Assembly: GCA_964403015.1 (NCBI GenBank)
Contig: CAYOEJ010000001.1
Coordinates: 1-64,000 of the forward strand
DNA length: 64,000 bases
Origin: CAYOEJ01 sp964403015
GTDB taxonomy: Bacteria > Actinomycetota > Actinomycetes > Actinomycetales > Actinomycetaceae
Reading direction: 5' to 3'
Under the pieces are notes generated by a model. It did no database searches, was not told where the DNA came from, and saw nothing but the letters and a program-made list of their open reading frames with translations. Position numbers and translations under genes: made by a program. Shown here one piece after another: positions 8,245 through 16,969 of this stretch. The stretch's first letter is position 1; the number at the start of each line of letters is the position of its first letter.

Positions 8245-9918
8245 ATGGAAAACAAGTGGGACGAAAGCTACGACGTCGTGGTTGTAGGTTCCGGTACCGG
8301 ACTCATGGCAGCAATGACTGCCGCTAAGAATGGTCTATCAACTCTACTGGTAGAGAAGACAGAGACATTTGGTGGCTCGACAGCGATGTCGGGTGGCGGA
8401 ATGTGGATGCCAAACAATTCGGTTGTGAAGAAGAAGGGGATCGAGGACTCCGTACAACGAGTAGAAAAGTACCTCGACCAAATTAGTGGCGAAGATTCAC
8501 CGCGGGCGCGCCGCTCTGCGTTTTTGAGGTATGCACCCGCAGCTGTGGATGCCATTGAACGGCACACGCCACTGAAGCTCGGGCACATGCCAGAATACGC
8601 TGACTACTTCTCTGACCTCGAAGGTGGTTCACCTATCGGTCGGTCTGTCGAGCCGCAGCCCTTCGACATCAATATTCTTGGGGACGATGTGGATCTCATC
8701 CGCTCTGGCGATATGTCAGCTCCTGTGCCCATGCCAGTAACATCTGTCGATTACAAGTGGATGAACTTGATGAAGAGCCGGCCGACCAAGGCAATCCCAA
8801 AGATTGGTACGCGAGTGGCGCAAGGAATTGGAGGTATGGCGCTCAAACGGAAGTACGTGGCAGGCGGCATCGCCCTCGCTGCCGGCCTCTACGCTGGAGC
8901 GAAAGCCGCTGGAGTTAACCTGTGGAACAACGCTGGCGTCACTGAAATTCTCAAGGACGGCGAGCGAGTAACCGGCGTCGTGGTAGACCACGACGGCACA
9001 TCGGTTCGCATCGAGGCCAAGAAGGGCGTCATCCTCGCTAACGGCGGATTCGACAGGAACCTCGATATGCGCCACAAGTACCAGTCCGAGTTCCTTGAAG
9101 AAGGATGGGCCTTCGGTGCACCGGGCAATACCGGCGAGGTTCACATGATGGCTGAGAGCATTGGCGCTGAGCTGCTCCTCATGGATCAGACTTGGTGGTT
9201 CCCGGCAATCAAGCCTGCGAGCAAGAAGGACGGCCCATCGGTGCTGCTCGCTGAGCGTTCGCTTCCCGGCACGCTGATCGTGGATAAGACTGGGCACCGC
9301 TTCATGAACGAATCCGTCGATTACATGAGCGCTGGTCAAATCATGCTCGGACTTGACGACGGCGAAGCGCCCCACCTTCCGGCATGGCTTATCTTCGATA
9401 AGCAGTACCGCGATAGCTACGTGCTCGGAGCTACTTTGATGCCGGGAATGGCATTGCCGAAGGAATGGTACGAGGCTGGCATCGCCATCAAGGGTGACAC
9501 CATCGAAGAGCTCGCTGCCAAGATGGGTGTCGATGGACTGCCCGCGGGCGTCGAACGATTCAATTTGTTGGCGAGCCAAGCGAACGACGACGACTTTGGT
9601 CGCGGAAACACCCACTACGATCGTTATTACGGCGATCCAACCAATACGCCGAACCCCAACCTCCGCCCGCTCAAGAAGGGTCCCTTCTATGCCATTGAGG
9701 TTGTTCCGGGCGACTTGGGCACCTGCGGAGGCGTCTCTGCAGATGAGTTCGGACGCGCATTGACGCCGGAGGGCACCCCGATTGAGGGCCTGTATGCCAT
9801 CGGTAACGCTGCCGGCAACGCATTCGGCAAGGTTTATCCGGGACCGGGCGCAACCATTGGACAGGGCGTAACATTTGGCTACATTGCCGCCCTACATTTG
9901 GCAGGAAAGCTGTCGTAG
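8245..9918 (+). CDS. FAD-dependent 3-ketosteroid-delta1-dehydrogenase-like oxidoreductase
   Basis: This 557-aa flavoprotein belongs to the fumarate-reductase/KstD superfamily. The N-terminal dinucleotide fold DVVVVGSGTGLMAA (10-23) is followed by EKTETFGGSTAMSGGGMW. The C-terminal FAD segment YPGPGATIGQGVTFGYIAALH is near-identical in form to 3-ketosteroid dehydrogenases, as is GPFYAIEVVPGDLGTCGG, which carries the expected catalytic Tyr and Gly. Such enzymes introduce a 1,2-double bond in 3-ketosteroids. No steroid catabolic genes are nearby, so biotransformation of host steroids or another enone substrate is possible. A strong AGGAGG precedes the ATG. Other flavin reductases of the superfamily cannot be excluded. 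Confidence 0.72.
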   Translation: MENKWDESYDVVVVGSGTGLMAAMTAAKNGLSTLLVEKTETFGGSTAMSGGGMWMPNNSVVKKKGIEDSVQRVEKYLDQISGEDSPRARRSAFLRYAPAAVDAIERHTPLKLGHMPEYADYFSDLEGGSPIGRSVEPQPFDINILGDDVDLIRSGDMSAPVPMPVTSVDYKWMNLMKSRPTKAIPKIGTRVAQGIGGMALKRKYVAGGIALAAGLYAGAKAAGVNLWNNAGVTEILKDGERVTGVVVDHDGTSVRIEAKKGVILANGGFDRNLDMRHKYQSEFLEEGWAFGAPGNTGEVHMMAESIGAELLLMDQTWWFPAIKPASKKDGPSVLLAERSLPGTLIVDKTGHRFMNESVDYMSAGQIMLGLDDGEAPHLPAWLIFDKQYRDSYVLGATLMPGMALPKEWYEAGIAIKGDTIEELAAKMGVDGLPAGVERFNLLASQANDDDFGRGNTHYDRYYGDPTNTPNPNLRPLKKGPFYAIEVVPGDLGTCGGVSADEFGRALTPEGTPIEGLYAIGNAAGNAFGKVYPGPGATIGQGVTFGYIAALHLAGKLS

Positions 9919-9937
9919 TAGTTCCTGAGCGAAACAA

Positions 9938-9972
9938 TTGAGGGCCCCAGTTTTATCCACTGGGGCCCTCAA
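9938..9972. terminator. Bidirectional terminator between convergent genes
   Basis: TTGAGGGCCCCAGT pairs perfectly with ACTGGGGCCCTCAA around a 7-base loop. It sits between the plus-strand flavoprotein gene (ends 9918) and the minus-strand transporter gene (ends 9983). Moderate T-runs lie on both sides. Confidence 0.75.
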
Positions 9973-9982
9973 CGTTTGAAAT

Positions 9983-11413
9983 TTATGCGCTAATGAATAG
10001 GAAAGAGAACACGACGTTCAAGATCGTACCAGCGATCATCGGAACGGCAGTTCGCTTCACCAGCTCAAGAGGCGAGACCTTAATCGCGCCTGCCACAATG
10101 AGTACCGCAGCACACACGGGGGAGACCTGACGCATCAGGTTTGAGGTTCCCCAGATCGAGTTGAGCATGCGAATGGGAAGCACGCCGCTCTCTGCCGACA
10201 GCGCCGGTACAACTTCGGCAAAGGCGAAGTACGGAGCCACGCCCGAACCCGTAAGTGCCGCCAGAAGGGCTGTGGAAACGGTGAAGATGATGATGATCAG
10301 GGCTGCCGCTCCATGCGATCCGGAGGTGGAGTCCGTGAGCATCTTGATCACACCGAGCTGTGTAATACCCTCAACAAGAACAGCCGCTGCAACCAAGAGC
10401 GAGACCACACCAGCAGCGCCTTCACCGAGTCCCTTGAAGAAGTTCGATAGTGACTCAACTGCTTCATTAATCGAACGACGACGAATGATTTCGATGAAAA
10501 CAGCGATGAAGAGTGCCGTCACCGTGGATGGAAGAATATCCAGCTCAAATGGGATCACGTCGAGGCGCTGAAGTGCGGCCGTAATAATGATGATAAAAAG
10601 CGGAAGGAGGGGGAGAAGTGCGTAGAAGCCCGGCAAAGCCTTCGCACGTTCAATCGCGTCGTTGACCGTTGCCTCGGATGGATCGTAAACCTCGTCGGCC
10701 GGGATCTCACCAGCAGCGACCCTTGCCTCTGCCTTTTGGCGATCCTTCACGTCACAGCGATGCTGCCACCACATATGGACAAACGCGATGATGAGGAGTG
10801 TGGGGACGGTGGCCTTTGCGACCTGACCAAACACGTACTCCGAAATAGGCATGTCCACGAGTTCGGCGCCACGAATGAGGCCAGCTTCAAGTGGGCTGGG
10901 AACGATCGTGGAGGACGTAACCACGATTGCGCCAACAGTAAGTGGCGTTAAGCCAGCAGCCACGAGCGCTGGAAGCAGTGTCGCGATCAGCAGTAGAGAT
11001 AGCGCCGACGCCGATGGCACGACGAGCGAGATCAGCGTTCCGACTAGGAAGCCCACAGGCACGAGCCAGTAGGAGCCATGAAGCCGGCGTAGGGGAGCGG
11101 AGAGGATAACGACCGTCTTCGCATCGGCTCCGATATGACGCATGTAGGCGACGAAGCCGAAGAGAACCATGATCGCCATGCCGATTCCGGAGAAGCGCGA
11201 CTTGAACAGAGACTCGACTACCAGAAGCTGGTCGAGGAATCCATTCCCCGTTGCTTCGATTTCGATGGAACGATTGTCGGCCTGACCAGTCAGAGCTGCG
11301 ACCATGAGCAAAATGACGCCGACGAAGAAGATCGCAGCGGCAGCATGCACGCGTTTAACAATAAAGTAACCGACCGCTGCGATTGCGAGCAGCGCGATGA
11401 TGACGTAGAGCAT
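9983..11413 (-). CDS. dcuC: C4-dicarboxylate transporter, DcuC family
   Basis: A 476-aa inner-membrane protein with about 12 hydrophobic segments and an acidic cytoplasmic loop near residues 225-260. The sequence matches the DcuC-type anaerobic C4-dicarboxylate carriers, including the re-entrant-like VPSASALSLLLIATLLPAL and GTSNLMRQVSPVCAA segments. These carriers move succinate, fumarate or aspartate. It lies 113 bases downstream of pepE on the same strand. Because PepE releases aspartate from Asp-X dipeptides, a joint role in aspartate or dipeptide use is plausible but inferred. The exact substrate is not readable from the sequence. Confidence 0.78.
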   Translation of the reverse strand: MLYVIIALLAIAAVGYFIVKRVHAAAAIFFVGVILLMVAALTGQADNRSIEIEATGNGFLDQLLVVESLFKSRFSGIGMAIMVLFGFVAYMRHIGADAKTVVILSAPLRRLHGSYWLVPVGFLVGTLISLVVPSASALSLLLIATLLPALVAAGLTPLTVGAIVVTSSTIVPSPLEAGLIRGAELVDMPISEYVFGQVAKATVPTLLIIAFVHMWWQHRCDVKDRQKAEARVAAGEIPADEVYDPSEATVNDAIERAKALPGFYALLPLLPLFIIIITAALQRLDVIPFELDILPSTVTALFIAVFIEIIRRRSINEAVESLSNFFKGLGEGAAGVVSLLVAAAVLVEGITQLGVIKMLTDSTSGSHGAAALIIIIFTVSTALLAALTGSGVAPYFAFAEVVPALSAESGVLPIRMLNSIWGTSNLMRQVSPVCAAVLIVAGAIKVSPLELVKRTAVPMIAGTILNVVFSFLFISA

Positions 11414-11526
11414 TGAGGCTCCTTGTGATTAGGCGAGCGAACCCGCGCGTGGATATTAGTGGCAAAATGATCCGGAGCTAGGATTGCCGGTTCTAGCGCC
11501 TAAAAAGTACGGGAAACTGGTCCTGC

Positions 11527-12255
11527 TCAGTCAGGGAGCCGACGCGGAACAAGTTGGTCCTCGCGTACTTCGTCGCCGTCCCTGAAGGTGTGCCAGCCAT
11601 AGACTTCCTCCCGATCAGAGACGACGTCGACCAACTCGGTGTCCTTGTACACGAGGCCAATGCCATTCTCGGAGGAGTAGGCGCGCTCGAATGTGCCATC
11701 GCCAACCATTTCCTGAATGAGCTGCCTACGCAGCGGATTGACGCCGTAGTGGACGCCGTTACCGTAAGGAAGGAAGCCGAGACCGTCCGTTGTACGACGC
11801 AGCGTGGGCCCAAATGCGTCCGTAGCACCACCAATATGCCAGCACATCGACCCTGCTGAAACACCAGCAAGAATGATGCCTTTCTCCCAAGCTTCGCGCA
11901 TCACAGGCCCGAGGTTGTGTGCTTTCCACAAAGCCAAGAGGTTAACGACGGATCCGCCATCAACCCAGATGACGTCCTGGTCGAGTAGATACTCACGTGG
12001 GTCCTCCACATTGGGCATCATATAGAGGGTGAGCGGGTTGAATTGCCAACCGCGCAGACGCATCGCCTCAGCGCGTTCTGCGAGACGAGCCTTTTGGTCT
12101 CCCGACGCCGTTGCGAGATAACCGATCTTGGGGGCGCGGCCAGAAACACCGGCAAGTTCCACGGCATGCGCGGCGAGTGGACCATATTCCACATCGCATC
12201 GCGTACCAGGATGATAAGAACCCGAGGTTCCGACGATATAGCGCTCTACAGACAT
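11527..12255 (-). CDS. pepE: Peptidase E, alpha-aspartyl dipeptidase (S51)
   Basis: A 242-aa cytosolic serine peptidase of family S51, which cleaves dipeptides with N-terminal aspartate. The nucleophile elbow GVSAGSMCW is present, together with the conserved VDGGSVVNLLALW segment and the Asp-containing GLGFLPYGNGVHY region. The start at 12255 has a GGAAAGGTG sequence upstream. Length equals that of long-form Gram-positive PepE proteins; cyanophycinase belongs to the same fold but is longer. A DcuC-type carrier follows on the same strand. Confidence 0.85.
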   Translation of the reverse strand: MSVERYIVGTSGSYHPGTRCDVEYGPLAAHAVELAGVSGRAPKIGYLATASGDQKARLAERAEAMRLRGWQFNPLTLYMMPNVEDPREYLLDQDVIWVDGGSVVNLLALWKAHNLGPVMREAWEKGIILAGVSAGSMCWHIGGATDAFGPTLRRTTDGLGFLPYGNGVHYGVNPLRRQLIQEMVGDGTFERAYSSENGIGLVYKDTELVDVVSDREEVYGWHTFRDGDEVREDQLVPRRLPD

Positions 12256-12453
12256 GGTTCACCTTTCCATAATGCGTTATGCGTTCAATCAAATTAACAA
12301 ATAATTATGGAAAAGCATGTGACTAAGGGCAGGGAGTCGCAAAGTACCACATAGTGGTCGTTGCGCTGATATCTCGTGGCACAGGGGATCGGGCATAAGG
12401 AGCAAATGCTCAAGCCCCGGAATACCTACACCAGCCCGGTTCGCTAATTTGAC

Positions 12454-12467
12454 ATAATGTACATTAT
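12454..12467. promoter_or_regulatory. 14-bp perfect palindrome ATAATGT-ACATTAT
   Basis: The palindrome stands alone in the 264-base AT-richer gap between the G6PDH-like gene (ends 12520) and pepE (starts 12255), about 200 bases upstream of pepE. No T-run follows. The sequence is like the operators of GntR- or MarR-type repressors. It could control pepE-dcuC. The rest of the gap shows nothing clear. Confidence 0.4.
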
Positions 12468-12519
12468 CGGATGTTTCCTCACCTGAACGCTGCGTCCGGA
12501 ATGCAGTTACCTCAAGGAT

Positions 12520-13806
12520 TCACTCGAAAGAACGACCTCTCTCCATAATTTCTTCTCGAGTCGATCCCGCTGGATACTCCCACATGGGAACTTCGGCAAG
12601 CCGCTCGGCGATGATGTCCATCAGTTCCCAGCCTTGCTCTGCCGCGCGCCGCGAGACTTCCAGTTCGTTACGCCCTTCCATCATCGCCGCCACCACGCGC
12701 CCATAGGCGCTGAAGTCGAATTCTGAAACTTCACCGCTCAGGCAAATCTTCTGCGGCTCACCCGAGTTTGCCGGGTCTGGGGCGCCAACCATAAGCGAGA
12801 TGCCGTCGTCGTTAAATTCAATCTCGAATCTATCCGGCAACTCATCGGCGAGCGTCTTGTAAGTGACACGAATGAGCTTTTCAAAGCTGCCGACAGCCTT
12901 ACCGGATTCCAGAGTGATTGGAACGCCGCGCCAACGGTCGGTGTCGATCTCGACCTCAACGTGAGCCCAGGTTTCAGTGTTGTTTTCTGGGTCTACGCCC
13001 TCTTCGTCAACATAGTTTGGGAATTCTTTACCATTTATTGACCCCTGCGTGTACCTACCGCGATACACCCGGTCTTTCAGTTTGACAGGCTCCAGCACAT
13101 CTTCGGACATCTCGTCACCGACGGAAAGAATACGAGCCATCGTTTGCAAAAGGTGCGACTGAATCATGTCCTCTGCAGCGCCCGTTGAATCATAAAATTC
13201 AGCCCGGCCCTCGAGTCCCAGATCCTCGTTGTATACGAGCTCGATACTTTCAATGGCCTCAGCAGACCATAGCCGTGAGAAGATCGACGATTCGACGATC
13301 GCCTGCGTATTGAGGGTTCCGGACATTGTAAGAAAGTGATCGACGCGGAAAACGTTGTCCTCGGACGTGAGGTCAAGTAGTGCCCTATTGAGCTCTCTCG
13401 CGGACTGCGCGTCTTCACCGAATGGTTTTTCGACCGCGATGGCGAACTTCCTCGGCAACTTAATGTCTTTGAGGGCTGCCACTGAATCGATCGTCACACT
13501 TGGAGAGAGGGCCATATAGAGGACGACGTCGTCGCGACCTGAAAGCACGTCCTTGAGCACGTTGGGATCGGTCGCGTCACCCGCCACAAATTCTGCGGTG
13601 TCGATCAGATGTTCGGAGAACTCCCCCGGAACACTTTTCACCGCTTCAGCAACGAATTCGTCGTAGTTAGGCACGTCCGAGCGACCAACGCCAATGATCG
13701 ATATCTTTGTGCCTCGATGCGAAGCATATTGCGCGATCCCTGGAATGAGCAGCCTCTTTGCTAGGTCACCAGCTCCGCCAAGAATGATAAACGTCGTTTC
13801 AGCCAT
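12520..13806 (-). CDS. zwf: Glucose-6-phosphate dehydrogenase-like protein (divergent Zwf)
   Basis: A 428-aa protein of the G6PDH family: NAD(P)-binding GGAGDLA (10-16), EKPFG (126-130) and the region MIQSHLLQTMARI are conserved. Canonical enzymes oxidise glucose-6-phosphate to 6-phosphogluconolactone. The family signature RIDHYLGKE reads RVDHFLTMS here (154-162), so Asp and His remain but the substrate-binding lysine is missing. The protein is also shorter than most Zwf proteins. No opcA, pgl or gnd is adjacent. It could be a paralogue with a changed substrate rather than the main G6PDH of the cell. It is divergent to the GH15 gene. Confidence 0.72.
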   Translation of the reverse strand: MAETTFIILGGAGDLAKRLLIPGIAQYASHRGTKISIIGVGRSDVPNYDEFVAEAVKSVPGEFSEHLIDTAEFVAGDATDPNVLKDVLSGRDDVVLYMALSPSVTIDSVAALKDIKLPRKFAIAVEKPFGEDAQSARELNRALLDLTSEDNVFRVDHFLTMSGTLNTQAIVESSIFSRLWSAEAIESIELVYNEDLGLEGRAEFYDSTGAAEDMIQSHLLQTMARILSVGDEMSEDVLEPVKLKDRVYRGRYTQGSINGKEFPNYVDEEGVDPENNTETWAHVEVEIDTDRWRGVPITLESGKAVGSFEKLIRVTYKTLADELPDRFEIEFNDDGISLMVGAPDPANSGEPQKICLSGEVSEFDFSAYGRVVAAMMEGRNELEVSRRAAEQGWELMDIIAERLAEVPMWEYPAGSTREEIMERGRSFE

Positions 13807-13922
13807 GGTTAAAGCTTAGGGCGTTAGGTATGCTAAAGCCGACTTTTCCGCACGAAACTGCTGTTTTATCGCGCGCGGTGAAATGAATTGCGGCCCGGCC
13901 GGCGATTGGAGACGATGAATTA

Positions 13923-15719
13923 ATGAGCGCACCCCTAGAGCAATATGCACTTTTGTCCGATGTCCACACTGCCGCTCTGGTTTCTGAAAGCGGGTCAATT
14001 GATTGGCTTTGCTTCCCTCGATTCGACTCACCAGCAGTTTTCACAGCCCTGTTACATGATGAAACAGCTGGTCGATGGAAGGTAGCTCCCAAGGACGGCA
14101 CGCTGGTGGACCGTCGATATCGGCCGGGAACATTTATTTTGGAGTCCGATTGGGAAACTCCCACCGGCAAGGTGCGGATCACCGACTTTATGCCAACGCG
14201 CGGCGTCTACGAAGACGAGTCCGATATTATCCGGATCGCCGAGTGCACAGAGGGTTCAGTAGAACTCGAAGTGGAGATGTCTATTCGTTTTGAATATGGC
14301 CAAGCAACCCCTTACGTCGACACAACCGACATTGAGGGAACCCCCGCTCTGCGCGCTGTCGCCGGTCCTTCAGCCTTCCACCTCACTGGTCCGCTCCCCA
14401 CGGCCGACAACCACCACCACTATGGTTGCTTTCCCCTTGTCTCAGGTGAACGAGCAACGTGGATACTGAGCTGGTCAGAAAGCTTTGCCCCGGCACCGCA
14501 ACGTGTCGACGTGCAAAGCCTGCTCGACCAGACCGAAGAATTCTGGACCAATTGGGCCAAGAACATCAAGGCGGAGGGACCCTATGCTGAACACATTGAG
14601 CGCTCGCTCCTGACCCTCCGGGCGCTGACGGATTACACGACCGGCGGCATTGTCGCTGCTCCAACCACATCGATTCCCGAAGAGTTCGGCGGCTCACGCA
14701 ACTGGGACTACCGCTATACCTGGCTTCGCGATTCTGCACTCACAATTGAGGCGCTCATTTCGCACGGCTTTAAGAATGGTGCAGAAGCATGGCGCCAGTG
14801 GCTCCTTCGTGCGGTTGCCGGCGATCCAGAGAACCTTCGAATCATGTACGGCGCGGGTGGAGAACGTCATCTTCCTGAGTTTGAGTTGAATCATCTCAAG
14901 GGATACGAAGACTCGCGTCCGGTCCGAATCGGGAACGGAGCTGCCGAGCAATTCCAAGGTGACGTCGTCGGCGAAGTCATGGTGGCACTGGATAAGCTTC
15001 GGTGTTTCGGGGTCGACGACGACGAACGGTCCTGGGGCCTTCAGCTCGCGCTTTTGAAGTTCGCAGAAGACAACATTGACCGCCCCGAGCACGGCATCTG
15101 GGAGATGCGCGGCGAACTAGCTGAGTTCACGCACTCCCGGGCAATGATGTGGGCCGCATTTGATCGCGGGATCAAGGCCGTTGAGAAATTCGGATATGAC
15201 GGACCTGTTGATCGCTGGCGCGAACTACGCGACCATCTCGCACAGGAGATCGAAGAACGCGGTTGGAATTCAGAGATTGAGTCGTATACGCAGACCTACG
15301 GTTCAAGCGAGGTCGACGCGTCACTCCTTCAGTTGGCACACATCGGCTATCTCGGATACGACGATGAGCGCATGCTCAAGACTGTCGCGCGCCTAGAGAG
15401 GGACCTCGTTGATGAAAGCGGATTCCTCTATCGATACCGCACGCAGTCCGGTGCCGATGGACTTGACGGTGACGAGTATCCGTTCCTTATCTGTACGTTC
15501 TGGCTCATTGAGCAGTATGCGCTTAGCGGCCGAATGGACGACGCGCAGGAGCTCATGGATAAGCTTGTAGCAGTTGCTTCCCCGCTCGGTCTTCTATCGG
15601 AAGAGTACTCCCCCACATTTGAACGGCTGGCGGGAAACTACCCACAGGCCTTCTCGCATTTGGGATTAATCCGTGCTGCTGATGCGTTAGCAGGGAGGAA
15701 CCCCTCTCGCGTCCCGTGA
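13923..15719 (+). CDS. Glycoside hydrolase family 15 protein (glucoamylase/trehalase type)
   Basis: A 598-aa cytosolic GH15 enzyme without a signal peptide. The N-terminal beta-sandwich domain opens with the family-typical LLSDVHTAALVSESGSIDWL. The catalytic (alpha/alpha)6 barrel contains GGSRNWDYRYTWLRDS and ends with the catalytic region GLLSEEYSP and NYPQAFSHLGLI. Actinobacterial members of this length include mycobacterial trehalase and glucoamylase-like proteins; trehalose is therefore a good guess, maltodextrin an alternative. It is divergent to the G6PDH-like gene with 116 bases between them and is followed by rbpA 32 bases later. Confidence 0.82.
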   Translation: MSAPLEQYALLSDVHTAALVSESGSIDWLCFPRFDSPAVFTALLHDETAGRWKVAPKDGTLVDRRYRPGTFILESDWETPTGKVRITDFMPTRGVYEDESDIIRIAECTEGSVELEVEMSIRFEYGQATPYVDTTDIEGTPALRAVAGPSAFHLTGPLPTADNHHHYGCFPLVSGERATWILSWSESFAPAPQRVDVQSLLDQTEEFWTNWAKNIKAEGPYAEHIERSLLTLRALTDYTTGGIVAAPTTSIPEEFGGSRNWDYRYTWLRDSALTIEALISHGFKNGAEAWRQWLLRAVAGDPENLRIMYGAGGERHLPEFELNHLKGYEDSRPVRIGNGAAEQFQGDVVGEVMVALDKLRCFGVDDDERSWGLQLALLKFAEDNIDRPEHGIWEMRGELAEFTHSRAMMWAAFDRGIKAVEKFGYDGPVDRWRELRDHLAQEIEERGWNSEIESYTQTYGSSEVDASLLQLAHIGYLGYDDERMLKTVARLERDLVDESGFLYRYRTQSGADGLDGDEYPFLICTFWLIEQYALSGRMDDAQELMDKLVAVASPLGLLSEEYSPTFERLAGNYPQAFSHLGLIRAADALAGRNPSRVP

Positions 15720-15751
15720 TAACGTAGACGTGATCAATTTAAGGAGTCTGA

Positions 15752-16108
15752 ATGGTAGAACGCTCACTGCGCGGTATGAAGATTGGCGCCAACTCTCTCG
15801 AGTCGGATATTGGCGTTGCCTTTGTTGACCGTCGCGAGGAGACCTTCCAGTGTTCCAACGGCCATAGCTTCATCATTACCCTTGCTGCCGAGGCCGATGC
15901 GCCGATGAGCTGGGAATGCAAGTGTGGCGCCGAAGCCAAGCTCATTGGCGGAACCGGCGAGGAAGAGAAGAAGAATGTGAAGCCTACCCGTACGCACTGG
16001 GACATGCTTCTCGAGCGTCGGAACACCGACGAGCTGCAAGTGCTCCTTGACGAGCGCCTTGACCTTTTGCGTTCTGGCCGCCTCTACAATCGTAGACGGA
16101 CAAAGTAG
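15752..16108 (+). CDS. rbpA: RNA polymerase-binding protein RbpA
   Basis: A 118-aa actinobacteria-specific transcription factor that binds RNA polymerase and the principal sigma factor and stabilises the open complex. The conserved N-terminal basic segment, the core with two Cys-containing turns (TFQCSNGHSF and MSWECKCG) and the C-terminal sigma-interaction helix DMLLERRNTDELQVLLDERL are all present. The start is supported by AAGGAG. It is followed by a very strong terminator. It is a firm phylum marker. Confidence 0.95.
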   Translation: MVERSLRGMKIGANSLESDIGVAFVDRREETFQCSNGHSFIITLAAEADAPMSWECKCGAEAKLIGGTGEEEKKNVKPTRTHWDMLLERRNTDELQVLLDERLDLLRSGRLYNRRRTK

Positions 16109-16138
16109 CTCCTAGACTTCGCCTAGATATCAGCCAAA

Positions 16139-16170
16139 GAAGAATGCCCGGCACGTGCCGGGCATTCTTC
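16139..16170. terminator. Rho-independent terminator after rbpA
   Basis: A perfect 32-base palindrome (GAAGAATGCCCGGCAC and its complement) is followed by TGCTTTT on the plus strand. It lies between the convergent rbpA and ppm1 genes and could act on both. Confidence 0.9.
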
Positions 16171-16211
16171 TGCTTTTGCGCTCGTTGCGCTGTTTAATGC
16201 GCGAAATCCTT

Positions 16212-16967
16212 CTACTTCTTACGGCGAAGCTGTGAAAGTCTTGCCTTTGCTTCTGGAATTCGCTTCTTGAGCCCCAGCTTCGTGGTGCGCAGCATTGCCT
16301 CGGCTACGATATTGCCAGACATCTTGGATTCACCCTTCTCTCGCTCGTGAAAGCTGATGGGGACCTCCACAATGCGGGCCCCAAGCTCGGTGAGCTTACG
16401 AGTCATATCCACCTGGAAGAAGTATCCTTTAGCTTCGATGTCATCGAAATCCAGTTTGCGCAGGATATCGGTTCGGAAGACACGAAATCCTGCCGTTGCA
16501 TCTTTTGCTGGCAGGTTCAGCCAGAGCTTGATGTAGAGATTGCCTCCACGCGAAAGGACCTCTCGATGCTTGGGCCAGTTGACCACGTCTCCCCCACGAA
16601 CCCAGCGGGATCCGATTACCAGGTCTGGCGCATCAGCCTGCTGTGCGCGCTCAAGAAGATCAGGGAGCTGCTCTGGTAAGTGCGAGCCATCGGCGTCCAT
16701 CTCGCACACGTGCGTGTAATCGCGTTCAAGCGCCCAAGAAAAGCCATGCAGGTATGCCCTACCGAGCCCGTCCTTCGCAGTTCGATGGAGAACGTGGATA
16801 TTCGAATCGGAAAGCGCCAATGAGTCGGCTAGGTCGCCGGTACCGTCGGGAGAATTGTCATCAATAATAAGGATGTCCACCTCCGGCGCTGCCGCCCGTA
16901 CCCGGGTGATAACGTCAGGCAGCGATTCCTTCTCGTTGTAGGTAGGAATGCAAACAAGTGCTTTCAT
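16212..16967 (-). CDS. ppm1: Polyprenol monophosphomannose synthase (GT2)
   Basis: A 251-aa family 2 glycosyltransferase that moves mannose from GDP-mannose to polyprenol phosphate, providing the donor for protein mannosylation and lipoglycans. The GT-A motifs CIPTYNEKESL, DDNSPDGT and the metal-binding DADGSH are intact. There is no C-terminal membrane domain. The ATG at 16967 is taken as start because family similarity begins at MKALVCIPTYNE and it lies 2 bases after the lnt stop. The upstream frame is inside lnt. In Mycobacterium tuberculosis this domain is fused to Lnt; here they are separate but adjacent. Confidence 0.9.
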   Translation of the reverse strand: MKALVCIPTYNEKESLPDVITRVRAAAPEVDILIIDDNSPDGTGDLADSLALSDSNIHVLHRTAKDGLGRAYLHGFSWALERDYTHVCEMDADGSHLPEQLPDLLERAQQADAPDLVIGSRWVRGGDVVNWPKHREVLSRGGNLYIKLWLNLPAKDATAGFRVFRTDILRKLDFDDIEAKGYFFQVDMTRKLTELGARIVEVPISFHEREKGESKMSGNIVAEAMLRTTKLGLKKRIPEAKARLSQLRRKK

Positions 16968-16969
16968 AA

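Noticed and set aside
8716..9615. 299-codon open frame on the minus strand inside the flavoprotein gene
   Set aside because: It lies opposite strongly conserved KstD-like coding sequence and shows no family similarity of its own.
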